From: Ischnura elegans
Taxonomy: Eukaryota; Arthropoda; Insecta; Odonata; Coenagrionidae
DNA: 64,000 nt
Reading direction: 5' to 3'
Assembly: GCF_921293095.1 (NCBI RefSeq)
Contig: NC_060254.1
Location: forward strand, 105,486,917-105,550,916
Program-made: the position numbers and the translations under genes
In this document: positions 53,431-64,000 of the stretch, in pieces
Numbering within the stretch: position 1 is the first letter of the stretch
How the letters are laid out: each line of letters opens with the position of its first letter
The notes under the pieces: model-generated
The model's input: the letters and a program-made list of their open reading frames with translations, nothing else
What the model was told of the DNA's origin: nothing
Database searches by the model: none

Positions 53431-55900
53431 TCTGAGGAATCCCGCAGTCCTCACTCGAACGATGCATTTCATTTTCATACAGCCGAATAATACCCATCAG
53501 TTTCTTCACTGCTGTCATTGCCCATGATTCATTGCCATATATAGATGCATACTCGAATTGTTAGTTTTGATAAAATATTTCCAAACTTCATTATAAAATT
53601 TCCTGCTTTTCTAAGCAAATTGATGGTTTATTTTTTCTGGAAAGTATTTTTGCCCTGGGCTGTCCTACTGATTATTTCTCTTTTGTTTTTACAATTGATT
53701 ATTCTGCCTCCGAAATATTTAAACTGGTGACCTCTTCCAATCTTTCTTTCACTAGTTTTATTCTATTCTTAACTTCCTGCCGTTTGCTACACTCTAGTAT
53801 TTGATGGTGATTTTCAGATAGCATTGGTCGTTGTTCTGCCCACCTTTACTAGAATGTTTTTCTATTTTACAAATATTATAAGCGTGTCTCCTCGTGGATA
53901 TTCATGCATGTAAACTCCCAATTTTTTCTTGGATGTAATCGGTGCCTTTTTAGTTGTAAACTATGAAAATTACGGGAGAAATAACACCGCCTCAGATCAC
54001 TTGACTTTGCTCCCAATACTTGATTCTTCATGGCTGGGCCCTATAATGTTGGCCCTACCCCTACTTGGTGTTTTTAAACGAATTGTGGATCATTCATATG
54101 CCATTGTTAATTAACTTCATTCAAAATTATAAGCATGGAATTCCAATCCACACTACTGCTGCGTCAAATTATTCAAGGAAGATAAAGACTAAAGGAATTT
54201 GGCGAGAAACTGGTCAACCTCTTCCAATGTTTTTTTCCCTAGTTTAATGCTATTCTTATGCTACACTCTAATGTATAATATTCGATATTCATTTAAATTG
54301 ATTTCGTACTTAGTTAGTCGCCCTTCTATACACGTCTCATTCAGATATTCAATCCATCTCCTAGTTTTTATTAGTCATCAGTCAAAAGTTCTCCGTTTTT
54401 GTCACTTACGGTATTCATCATACGCTCATTAATTTGAAGAGATTCCCATAGCGAGCCTCTAGTTTTCCTTGCGCACGATGTTTTCATATTCCTCGACCGC
54501 TTTTCTCTGGCCTCCTTGACTTCATGTCAAATATCGTTCTTTATTCTCCTTTGAAATTCCACGGCTTAAGTATTCTTGTACTTCAGTGGTGCCTCAGTTA
54601 GATTCGAGACTTTTTGCGTGATCCATTCAGATGATTATCCTTCTCCCAAGAACTTCTCCAGCTGCTTCCAATAGCCCACTGCTCAAGCGTTTCTGACTCT
54701 CTTCTTCTGATTTCTCGGTCACATCCGATGCTACTTTGGTCTACTCTGCGTCCTCAAATTACACTTGATACCGAGTTTTCGTAAATTTTTACTTGCCAAA
54801 TGTTTTTCACCGCTTTCTTCAGTTTTTAATTTTTTTATTATTAAAGATGAGATAGCATTGTCGCTGATGAGAGCCTTAGGGTGACTTTTACCGTCATTTT
54901 TCAAGTTCTTTAATTGTTTTATTTTCGCTATCGTATCCTCCGTTAGTCGTTTTTTTTCCCTATAATCGCTTCGCCTGGGCTGTTTTACTGGTTATTTCTC
55001 TTTTGTTTCTACACCTGGTTATTCTGCTTCCAGTGTTTGTCTCCCTGGTTTTATGCCATTCTTGACTCCTTGTGTTTTACTACACTGTAATATTTTATGG
55101 TGATAATGTTTCCGACTCTCTTCCTCTGACTTCTCGGTCATATCCGATGCTATTTTGTTCCCCTCTACCTCCTGAAATTACACTTGATATCGATTTTCTT
55201 AATTTTCTGCCTACCAAATACTTTTCTCAGCTTTCTTAAGTTTTTATTTTATTATTTTTGGTGACATAACATCTCTATCGAGGCATAGTCTCGGTCGTTT
55301 TAAGCCTAAGGGTCACTTTTGCCGTCCATTTTATTGTCGATGAATCGTTTCATCTTCGTAGAATTTAATCAACTTAGAATATATCAAGTCCACTATCACT
55401 TTCCTCTTTTTCTTCGACTGTGATCACTTTTATTTTGTATTCGAAACCACTAGCTTGTGTTCTTTGTCAGTCTTTCATTTTGGATTTACATCATCCCTGT
55501 TTCTCGGCTTTCCTCGCATCTTAAACTTCGTCAGTGATGACATTCAATTCACCGAGAATAATTACATTTTCTTCACCTCTAATCTGCATGATTATTCCCG
55601 CTGTATCTTGATTCACTTACTCCACTTCTGCATTTCTTAGGAATATTTTAGGTTTACAAACATTCGGAGATGCAGTAGTTATGGGTTTTGCTTTATATCT
55701 TAGCCATTACCTACCTTTCATCATACATTTGGTGGCTTTTTAATTGGCGCTTTTGATAAGCACTATACTTATTCCAGCATCAATATTTAGCGATCCTTCC
55801 TGTATAACTCTGTAGCTTTCACTCCACAAGTCTCCCACTCCGGACAACTGTATTTCGCCGATTAGTAGCTATGACATAAGGGGATAGTTGTGGTGGTCGA
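53430..55900 (-). pseudogene. Degenerate LINE (endonuclease to reverse transcriptase)
   Basis: Reading the minus strand from 55640 downwards: NVIILGELNVITDEV and KAEKQG-C-KSKMKD, which fit the GDxN..VG and GxGxRN blocks of LINE endonucleases. Near 54450 comes NTVSDKNGELLTDD, the i.d.dG.llTd linker before the RT, and near 53500 CIYGNESWAMTAVKKLMGII, the YGsEtWa block at the RT end. There are many stops and frameshifts. Two stretches (about 54690-54960 with 55120-55330, and 53690-53800 with 54990-55110) are repeated, so the copy is internally duplicated or composite. Confidence 0.5.
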
Positions 55901-56760
55901 CCCTAGCCTTCCTCGTCACAGTATTTTAGCCATTCAATTGATATTACGGCGCCTGTATTGAGAAAAGTATCGATTTTTTTTATAATGCTCTCGGATGTTT
56001 CGTTAAAATCCTTTCTATCATTTCTTCCGTTAGGGTGTAGCAGAGTTCAACCTAATAATACATTACAGCCCCACCAACAAATTGATAGCGATAATCGGAA
56101 TTAATGTCAGCAAATGGAATGCACTGAGGAAGAGTCTTGGAAGTGTTTTCTTTCGGGATCCGTGGCGAATAATTTCCTCTCTTTAGATTTTCCTTTCTTT
56201 AGAAAGTATTTGTACCTACCGTCTATGTATAACTACTACATTATACTTTGCGTTGTAGTTAAAGATATATACTATATCTCCTCCTCTTGGAACATCAAAA
56301 CTATTTCAACTAAGAATACATCGTACGTAAGAACGCATAGTAAGAATAGAATATTTATTGCGTGTTGTCGATACTAAGCGTAAGAATTTAACTCAATCGA
56401 GGATTGACAGATATTGGTCGCATGCACACGAAGATACAACTATGGCCACTTTCCTTGCCGATTTCCTCTCACTGAATGAATTTGTTTGTAAACAAATTAA
56501 ATGGATGTGTTAAAATACATATATTCATTATTTTGTAAAAATTTGCTCAGTTAAAAAAGTCCACCGTAAACTTTTTTTGGGTCAACACTATTAACTGCGT
56601 TGATGTTAAATGTATGTATTTTACAAAACGAAAAAGTATATTTATTACGTATTCGAATCTGATTCTCCACACACTATAGGAATTTTTTAAACGACTCCAA
56701 CACTTCAGGTATACTCTTTGGGGAAGTATCCAAATACCTTTCTGTCATAATAGTCATTCA
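55901..56760. other. Unassigned AT-rich region
   Basis: Short frames only. Confidence 0.35.
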
Positions 56761-56767
56761 TCGTCAG

Positions 56768-58400
56768 TAATATATACATCTATATCTACATAATATCCTG
56801 CGAGCCACCTCTAGGGTGTTTGGCAGGGGGTGATCAATCACCAGCATGCAGCATGCATTTGGACTCCCACATGCACACCACTCCGTACAAAAAACGTCCC
56901 GTATACTAACAACTAAACTACTATATGCTGTTAGAATTAATAATTGAATTAAGAACATGCATTAATTTTTACATAGGTTAGTAGGCTACACCACAAGTCA
57001 TGCAATCGATTTACGAGTTCTATTGCTGTCGTTATAATTTCTTATTGATCGTGGAAAAAATGACATTCGGAATCTAGCTGTTCTACAATGTATCTCTCTT
57101 ATCTAAGTTCTATAAAGTCCCCTAACGACCACTCATTCATTCATTCATTCATTCACTCACTCATACAAATGTTTGGGGTGAACGGGACGAGATACGACAA
57201 AAAGTCTTATGAAGACCCCCTCTAAAATTGTCTGAAACCCCAGGAAAAATTATGAAAACACTAAATTTACAATTATTTATCTGTTTATTCATATCAAATT
57301 GAGTATGGGGATTAGTTCAAAAATGGCCACCAAATTCAATTGTCATACACAAGAACAATCATAGCAACATATTTGTTTATGCAAACAAGAGGAGCTAAAT
57401 TGGGAAAGAAGATAAAGGAATTAATACGAAAAACTGATAAATATAATGAAGGAAATAAGGAAAATAATATTTGAAGTGTCTATTTCTTTGCGTCTTCTTT
57501 CCGCAAGAACAAACATCTTGTTTAAATCAAAGCGCATTCAAATCAAAAGCGGAGAAATATAAGGTAGGAAACAGTTGTTGTTTTTAATATATTACATCGA
57601 AAAAGTGGTGGTTATTAATTTCAAAGTTAACAAGTGCATTAAATGCCAATTTAGAAATATGATTCGTGCTGTTGACTATAGTTCGTATCTTGTTGGCGAT
57701 ACACGATTGTAGTATAAATACTTTTAAACAAGTCTTACATAATATAGGTAGGTAAAAATGATTTTATTTTCATTTTTGTGATGGTGATAAATATTATTCT
57801 ACCATATGCTGTTAGAAATAATAATAAAATTAAGAAACATGCATTAAGTTTTACATAGGTTAGTACACTACAAGTCATGCAATCTACTTATGGGTTCTAT
57901 CGCTGCCGTTACCATCACTTTATGATCGTGGAAAAAAAAACATTCTGAATCTGTCTGTTCTACAATCTATCTCTCTTATTTTATTTATATGATCTGGATC
58001 TTCCGTACTATGTTGGCGTCCGTAAGATATGGTTAACTTCGTTAAAAAAGACACTGCTCTTGAATTTATCTAAAAGGTTTAGTCTATTTTTCATTCTACG
58101 GTCCGACAGAGATTCCCATCCGAGTTTATCTAAGAGGCCAGTTACACTATCAAGGCTATCCTTACGACCTTTCACATACCTGGCAGCCCTTCTTTGCACG
58201 CGTTCTTACTCTGTTATTAAGCCTTTTTCATGAGGGTCCCAAACACTGGCAACGTATTCCAAATGTAGTCTTACGAGGGAAAAGTAGCCAATTTCTCTCA
58301 CTTTGTCGTCGCACTTGCCTAATATTCTTTTAACAAAACCCATTTTACGATTAGCTTGACCGGTTATTTCTCTAATAAATCTCGAGGAATTTTCAGAGCT
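56768..58400 (-). pseudogene. LINE C-terminal frame and 3' tail, with duplicated 3' part
   Basis: Minus strand from 58390: GQANRKMGFVKRILGKCDDK, FSLVRLHLEYVASVWDPHEK, one TAA, then ERVQRRAARYVKGRKDS and LLDKLGWESLSDRRMKNRL. This is the shared C-terminal end of many arthropod non-LTR elements. The 3' part occurs twice, at 57801-57980 and 56921-57110, each with TTTACATAGGTTAG, GTCATGCAATC and TCTACAATNTATCTCTCTTA. It finishes at 56768-56790 with TACATCTATATCTACATAAT, the inverse of the GTAGATGTAGA tail. This may be two 5'-truncated copies in a row. Confidence 0.7.
57131..57162 (+). repeat. CATT microsatellite
   Basis: Five perfect CATT units followed by CACTCACTCA. Confidence 0.85.
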
Positions 58401-59820
58401 CCATCACTAAGAGAGAGATAACACGTAATCACATCACAACAGTGCTGCTGACTGCTGAGAAATCCAATGAAAACAATTCAAGTGCAACTACTCCGCAGCA
58501 GATCGGGGAACAGACTGAATGACCGGGACACACGAGAGAACACACAACCACGTTGCTGCCGAATTAGAAGACGAAGTCGTTTCTTGGTTACACATGAAAT
58601 ATTTACTACGCAACAAATCAGAACCTCCTTTCTATTTTCTCTGAATTTATTTAAGATATAAATTAATAGAATCCGACAATTACGATAGTGACTCTCTAGC
58701 GCCATAATGATGCATGGTGAGCGTGAAGCAAACTACGGCTTTACAATCTTCCATTTTCCGATATCATGTCTACATCACCTCGTTTTGCCTACGGATTATT
58801 TGGATTAAATGGACTACTCGGTGGCCTTTATATTGAATTAGCCCATTGTCCCAAAAGATTGTTACGTCATACGTATCCATAAATACTATTACCTTTAGCA
58901 AGCACTCATCCAGTGTAACCTTACATTTGTTATGGTTGCCATGGAGATTTTACTCGCGGCCTGATTGGTTGTAGAAATTTACCATCTGATGAGTAGTAAC
59001 AACATCTGATTAATTAGTTTCTTTGTACATCTCATTAGTTGGACGTACATTTGTGAAGCTTAATAGATTTAATGAAAGTGAATCCGCTCATTGATTGGGT
59101 TCGCTGCTATCACCTAGCTAAAACTCATGCTTGTTATCTCCCTCATATACTAACATAGGTTACCATTAATAACCTAAAATTCATCGTCACATAGTATCAT
59201 ATTATGATGCATTTCACCATCAATTGTACATCATCTAATTCGTTCACTTATCTGAAATAAAATCTATCCGAAACTGCAGCCAAAGATCTCTTTAGTTTGT
59301 AAAGTTGAGTATGATTACGATTACGATTACGAATCCGGAATCACACCATCATTTTTCCATCCCTTACATTGACAGGTTAAGCGATAGGTTTTCAGGGATA
59401 ATAGTCATCGCTCACTGATCCATCATTTATTATGAATCTCGCGGTCATTCCCACCGTCCCTTTTTCCATCAGACGCAGGCCAAGAGTGGGGACTCGAACT
59501 TCACCTGATGGAATGCACGACGGTGAATTTTTTGCTCGGGTCGCCCTACTATCTCCATGTGTTTTCTGTGGATGTTTTTAACATTATGGCGACAGATTGA
59601 CACGTACGAGTTAATGTATCGTGAATGAATGATTTTTGTCGATCGGAACGTAACACTTATGAATGCATGAACCTAATTTGAACAGGTTCTTTTTCCTGTG
59701 CATCCATTCGTATAAGTTGGGTGGTTACACGGTGCATTTTGGCGTTTATTCTTGCGTTCCTACATTTAGGCCCGTGCGTGTTAATGTACCGCGCAAACAG
59801 CCCTTAAGAAATATTTTTGT
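58401..59820. other. Unassigned region
   Basis: There is a short ATTACG hexamer repeat at about 59310-59330. No domain is recognised; the frames at 58467-58705 overlap on both strands and are not convincing. Confidence 0.35.
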
Positions 59821-60366
59821 CAGAGCCCTGAAGATGCTAGGATTCGTCAAGCGTTTAGTGGGTGGATTTTCGGATGGAAAAAAAGAGGTGCTATTTCGCA
59901 CTCGCCAGGCCACACCTTGAATATGCAGCGAGCGTATGGGATCTGGTGCAGAAATACAAAGGAAAGCTGCACGATTCGTAATATACTCGCTTCGGGCGTA
60001 CAGAAAGTGTTACACAAATGTTAAACAAATTAGGTTGGGAACCGCTGTAGATTCGAAGGCTGCGCGTTAGACTTGGAATGCTTGAGCAATTGACAATGGA
60101 TATCTTTCGAAGCGAAAACGGATAACATAATATCAGAGTCCCACCACATTTATAGGTCTGACAGAAACGATAAATTGAGAGAGATATTATGCCGAACGGA
60201 TAGGTATGGGAATTAGTTTTTCCCCTGTCGACAATATCGGACTTTAATAAATGCTGGGCATTATTTCGTTAGAGCATACCATTTTTATTTATCAACGGCA
60301 GGTGACCTAGCACCCCCTGCCACATGCCTATTCAGACGGCTTGCTGGTTAGTATGTAGATGTAGAT
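59821..60366 (+). pseudogene. LINE C-terminal fragment and 3' tail, plus strand
   Basis: RALKMLGFVKRLVGG, then after a frameshift ALARPHLEYAASVWDLV, after another IQRKAARFVIYS, and then SVTQMLNKLGWEPL and RRLRVRLGMLEQL. It aligns block by block with the minus-strand copy at 58000-58390. The 3' end holds GTGACCTAGCACCCCCTGCC, and TAGTATGTAGATGTAGATTT closes it at 60366. Three frameshifts and several stops. Confidence 0.7.
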
Positions 60367-61364
60367 TTAGCTGATCAAAACTATTTTTGGATAATTTAAA
60401 TTATGTTATGGAAGAGTTCTATAAAAGGGCAACGGACCGTCTAAATAACGCCCGGATTACGAGTAACGATTAATTGATGATAAAATGCGCTGGCGTAGAA
60501 ATTTTTACAAATGCGCTCATTAATGTATGGTGTGCTTTTGAGTTAATACTTTTCTCTACGCTGACAAGAACGCATGTAATCTTCCTTTTTCATTCCGTTA
60601 TAATTTTTCACCTGCCCTCTTGTCGATAGTGAGAAATATTGAAACTTTTACTTAGCGGTTTCCGAAGTAGATGATATTGGTTCAAAAGAATTTCACAATA
60701 CAGAGGATAATAATGGTTGCCGAAGATAAGAGTTGAGTGAAATAACGTCATATGTTATGCACTGAGAACAATGATAGGAAAACTATTTAGTTGAAGTGAT
60801 TCTGTATGATTAAAATTAGCTTTTCAATCATTATTTGTCCGTAGAAAACTGAAATATTAGTTTGTGCTGGTTTTTATGGAAAAAATGAAAAGGGGAACCT
60901 TAGTCTAAAGCTGATACAATAATATAAATCTCTATCATTCGAGTAATTTCATTGGGAATCAGGAAGTACTACTCATTGCCCATGAAAATTACTGGAATAT
61001 TTGTTGAAACATTGCCACATGAAAAAATCGATCAGAGTTCTTTGTATACCGCCAATGAATAAATTCATATTAATTTTATATTGTCCGTGAGCGATAAATC
61101 TTGCGATGAAAGGAAGTAAGGACCCAAGGAACGCAGTAAATTACATGTTCAACGATAGTTTCATTTGAAATCAAGAACGAAACTCCTCTTCCATTACTAT
61201 TATGTTTCGTAAAAATTTATGGAAGGTAGCTTACATGCTTGTGATAAGCCAACCCTGCCAAACACCTTTTCAGTTTGCTGGCTGGATAGGTGTTTCTTTT
61301 TTTACAAGTATACCGGGACTAGCCACGGTGGTACCTTTGCGAGAGTCACCCACAATACACAAAA
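60367..61364. other. Unassigned region
   Basis: AT-rich, short frames only. Confidence 0.35.
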
Positions 61365-63095
61365 AGGGTAGTTTCCTTCATCAAAGAAAACGAAAGGCAC
61401 TGATTGCGATTCGTTACCCACCATTAGTGTATTCATAATATACAAATTATTTGGTTTTAGAAATCCCATTTTAGACGAATGGCAATGGTCAATTTTATCC
61501 TCATTTGAAAAAGGCCAGATTGGCGCCCATGCGATTCCACTCCACGTGACGTCACAGGGACCTAGTTTCTACACGAGAGGATAGGAGGGTCACGTCGTCT
61601 GAGATTATCAATGCATACACGAGGCACAGAGCTCAGGGAAACATTTGTCATTAATAACCTATTAAAATTGCCTATGGTCGGAAAGTTTACTTCGTTTGAT
61701 AAGGTATTAATAATCCTTATTTAAGCCAAGCGCTACCTGCCAGCAAGGTGGTAAAAATGAATAACGAAATTTGTGTGCCGGTACTGTACCGTTATATTAT
61801 AATACATATACCGTTACAGACTCTCTCAATTTCAATGCAATGGATTTTTCAATGTAAACCAACCTCCTCTCCGTGTATGAATATTCGTTTTACTTCCACT
61901 TCGTCGATGAGTAAGCACTAACCTTAAAATGGTGTATACAGCAATGAAAGCGAGTATTTTTCTTACGGATTGTATACTTCTTTCTGACCGCTTCAAAGTA
62001 CAAAAGTCTCTTCTTCTCGCTCAGTGGAACCGTGACGAACGATTTTCCGCTAGCTTTTAGCGTTGTAGAACGACATATTGGCCTAAAACACACTTTATAT
62101 GTAGATTTTTTTGCTGGCATCCATGCTGCCACGGACATTCAAATAATTCAGCAGACGCTGTGAGTCACTGGATTTAAGGACTTTGGGGAGGAGGGTGTTC
62201 AGTGCAGAGGAGTGCCCTACGTAAGGCATTGCATTATTGTATCAATCATCATATAAGCCTTCGTATTCGATCGTTATTAATTACGACGCGGATCCGAGGC
62301 GGCTAGAGCCATTTGAATTTCTTTTGCCAGTCGTAATAAATTGCTAATTATTCCATGAAAACTATTTGGAGTCACATCGTGAAGGTATTATGACCCAACA
62401 GTTAATATTTACCTCATTGTAACTCAACTTTTGTGTCGTAATACATGTCGAAATTTGTGTTTTTCCTTTGAAAGATGGGAATATGCCCTACCGCCAAACC
62501 TCGTCAGAATACTGTTAAGTTTTTTTTAATGAATTTAATACAATTCGACATGATATCCATCCAGCGTAATATTTTGCTATGATTAAAATACAATGAATTT
62601 CCTCTAATTAATAGTTCTTCTCATCAAATTCACTTTTGTATGTACCATAACCAATCGTTAATCATGCTATTACATTTTTTATATTGAAGTAGACGTGCAC
62701 CACTTTTGTATATGCATTTAAAAATCTTGGGAGATCCATTACAAAGCGGTTATCTAAGATACTGTGCATTTCGAGTGCAGGTAAAACTTAGTTTTTCTTT
62801 GAGAAATATAGTTTTTGCTCGAAGCGTTGAATTATCCTCTCAGATGATGCGTCGTCTGCATCGAAGCGGCGCGGCGCTCTCGTAACAAGGTCACCTACCG
62901 CTGACGTCACACGGCGATTACCCATCATTCATACTTACCCGTCGCGTTTTTTCGCGCTTGAAATTTTTCACTTTTCATTTGATCCCAAAAAATATATATC
63001 GTCATTAAAAAATCTAAAAGCGGGAAATACATACTCCAGGAGTAAAAATCTTTCGATTAAGGCAATTAAAAAAATTGGAAACCAACCTATTGTGC
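61365..63095 (-). mobile_element. TIR element family GGGTRGTTT, long copy with a THAP-like exon
   Basis: One end reads GGGTAGTTTCCTTCATC (61366). The other, read inward from 63095, is AGGTTGGTTTCC. The outer parts match 38805-39440 in inverted orientation; the central 61740-62860 is unique to this copy and holds a zinc-finger exon at 61923-62120. It also contains CpG-rich GTGACGTCAC words near both ends. No clear TSD was found. Confidence 0.6.
61923..62120 (-). CDS. THAP-like zinc-finger exon
   Basis: Starting at ATG 62120: MPAKKSTYKVCFRPICRSTT, then GKSFVTVPLSEKKR, YFEAVRKKYT and FHCCIHHFK. The pattern MPAKK..Y.VCF.P.C..T, K.FV.VP....R..WF.A.R and CC..HF belongs to a THAP-like C2CH finger that I know from many uncharacterised arthropod proteins, often linked to transposons. 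The usual W is Y here and CCEDHF is CCIHHF. The exon ends HFK with AAG followed by GTTAGTGCT, a plausible donor at 61922. No further exon was found. Confidence 0.55.
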
Positions 63096-64000
63096 TAAAA
63101 CCCACTGAGAAAAAAATCATTCGGGGGGATCCGGGTTCGAATCCTGGCGAATGATTTTTTATCCGTGGATTTTTCGCACAATGATGGCTGGATATTATGC
63201 TGATTTAGCATTTGACATCGGGATACATGTCTCACTCTCGTTGGCGCTAATTTAACTAAACTTTCAATGGGCATTGGAGCTAATCATTCATGACATGAGT
63301 TACAGGACAAGACCGTGCCTTTTATTATTTTTTATTCATATACTTCACCACTGAAGTTGAAACGTTTGAAAAAATATAATATATTTATTCAATTTTTAGC
63401 ATTTCATACTTTCAATTTCATATTTTTTTCGCAAATGGAGTTTTCACGCTTATCTTTTACGTGTCCGTACTCGATACTGAAGCCTTTATACAGGTGAAAA
63501 ATAAGAGAACCGAATATTACTATCATATTATTCTCAAAGTTCCTCTCATTATAAATTGATAGACCCTTCACTTTCCCCTTGACCTGTAGGCACAACAGAG
63601 CCATATTTTTCGGACGTTATTGTAAAATAATGCTTCGATGATTTACTACTCCGACTTCCTTATTTCCCTAAAGGATTTTATTTCCGTATTTTTTTCAGCA
63701 TTCAAGCAAAATATACCACTTTCGTCTGTCAACTATATATTTACCTAGTATCGAACAAGCCCATTCCCACGAATATTACATCTTTGGGGGTATCCATTAA
63801 CCCTTTCGACACAGTGGTGTTGTTGCCTTAGCATGACTTGTGGACTGAGCCCCAAGGGTCTCTTCTGTCCCCTCTGTACGGACCATTTTGCAGGACATTG
63901 GTTAAGAAGGGTCTCACGGATAATCACACTCCCTCAGCGCCAATCATTTTCGACTTTTCCGCATTATCTCGGGCTCAAAGTATAGTTGGTCTTCCTACTT
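63096..64000. other. Region with a SINE-like T arm, otherwise unassigned
   Basis: GATCCGGGTTCGAATCCTGG (63129-63148) has a perfect B box and is enclosed by AAATCATTCG and CGAATGATTT, an inverted pair. It resembles the SINE fragment at 34839. The remaining 800 bp show nothing recognised. Confidence 0.45.

Noticed and set aside
63115-63165. Functional tRNA gene around the B box
   Set aside because: The T arm is perfect, but the required A box and anticodon stem are absent; the flanking inverted pair is only 10 bp. It is SINE-like.

Overview
The window is eukaryotic: AT-rich, gene-poor and densely packed with old and young transposable elements. The element mix (P-element/THAP, piggyBac, mariner, Tigger/pogo, hAT MITEs, Penelope-like elements, LINEs with a GTAGATGTAGAT-type 3' tail) points to an arthropod genome. 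I cannot name the species. There is no complete, undamaged protein-coding gene and no canonical tRNA or rRNA gene. Coordinates of transposon ends come from reading terminal inverted repeats (TIRs) and target-site duplications (TSDs) directly; protein family calls come from motif recognition without database searches.

Layout. 1-9600: short hAT MITEs with 8-bp TSDs, a 2.5 kb piggyBac relic, a TA-flanked hairpin MITE and a Penelope-like fragment. 9600-18000: a diverged tandem array (units about 1.5-1.9 kb) repeatedly interrupted by insertions (solo LTR with CCAAT TSD, hAT MITEs, a CACGTGG-rich TIR element, a deleted mariner), so that sister units serve as empty sites. A decayed CGGBP1-like reading frame also lies here. 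18000-26500: Tigger/pogo element with TA TSD, hAT MITE, 2.8 kb piggyBac relic, and a GC-rich open exon of unknown function. 26534-31012: a 4.48 kb P-element with 34-bp perfect TIRs and a two-exon, near-complete THAP transposase on the minus strand, broken by two in-frame TAA codons and lacking an ATG. 31247-33087: a separate THAP-domain gene remnant on the plus strand, interrupted by a 56-bp perfect palindrome, followed by three 267-279 bp tandem repeats that each end in a 3' splice-site-like tract, then a possible terminal exon and AATAAA. 34700-37050: tRNA-derived SINE scraps and a Penelope-like endonuclease split by a 1176-bp TIR element; a hammerhead-like fold lies in the same Penelope fragment. 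38800-39440 and 61365-63095: two inverted copies of another TIR family, the right copy carrying an extra THAP-like zinc-finger exon. 43377-45372 and 47697-49688: two nearly identical 2.0 kb elements in inverted orientation, each with its own 5-bp TSD (CTTGG, CAAAG); I could not assign them to a superfamily and they are the best candidates for something undescribed. 51470-52910: a likely promoter plus two 5' exons of a host gene, with the start codon as the last codon of exon 2; the rest of the window would be its intron, filled with LINE debris.

Recurring theme: three independent THAP or THAP-like zinc-finger segments (30631-30783 with 30028, 31247-31602, 61923-62120) sit in or next to mobile DNA, consistent with a genome where P-type transposases and their DNA-binding domains were copied and recycled.
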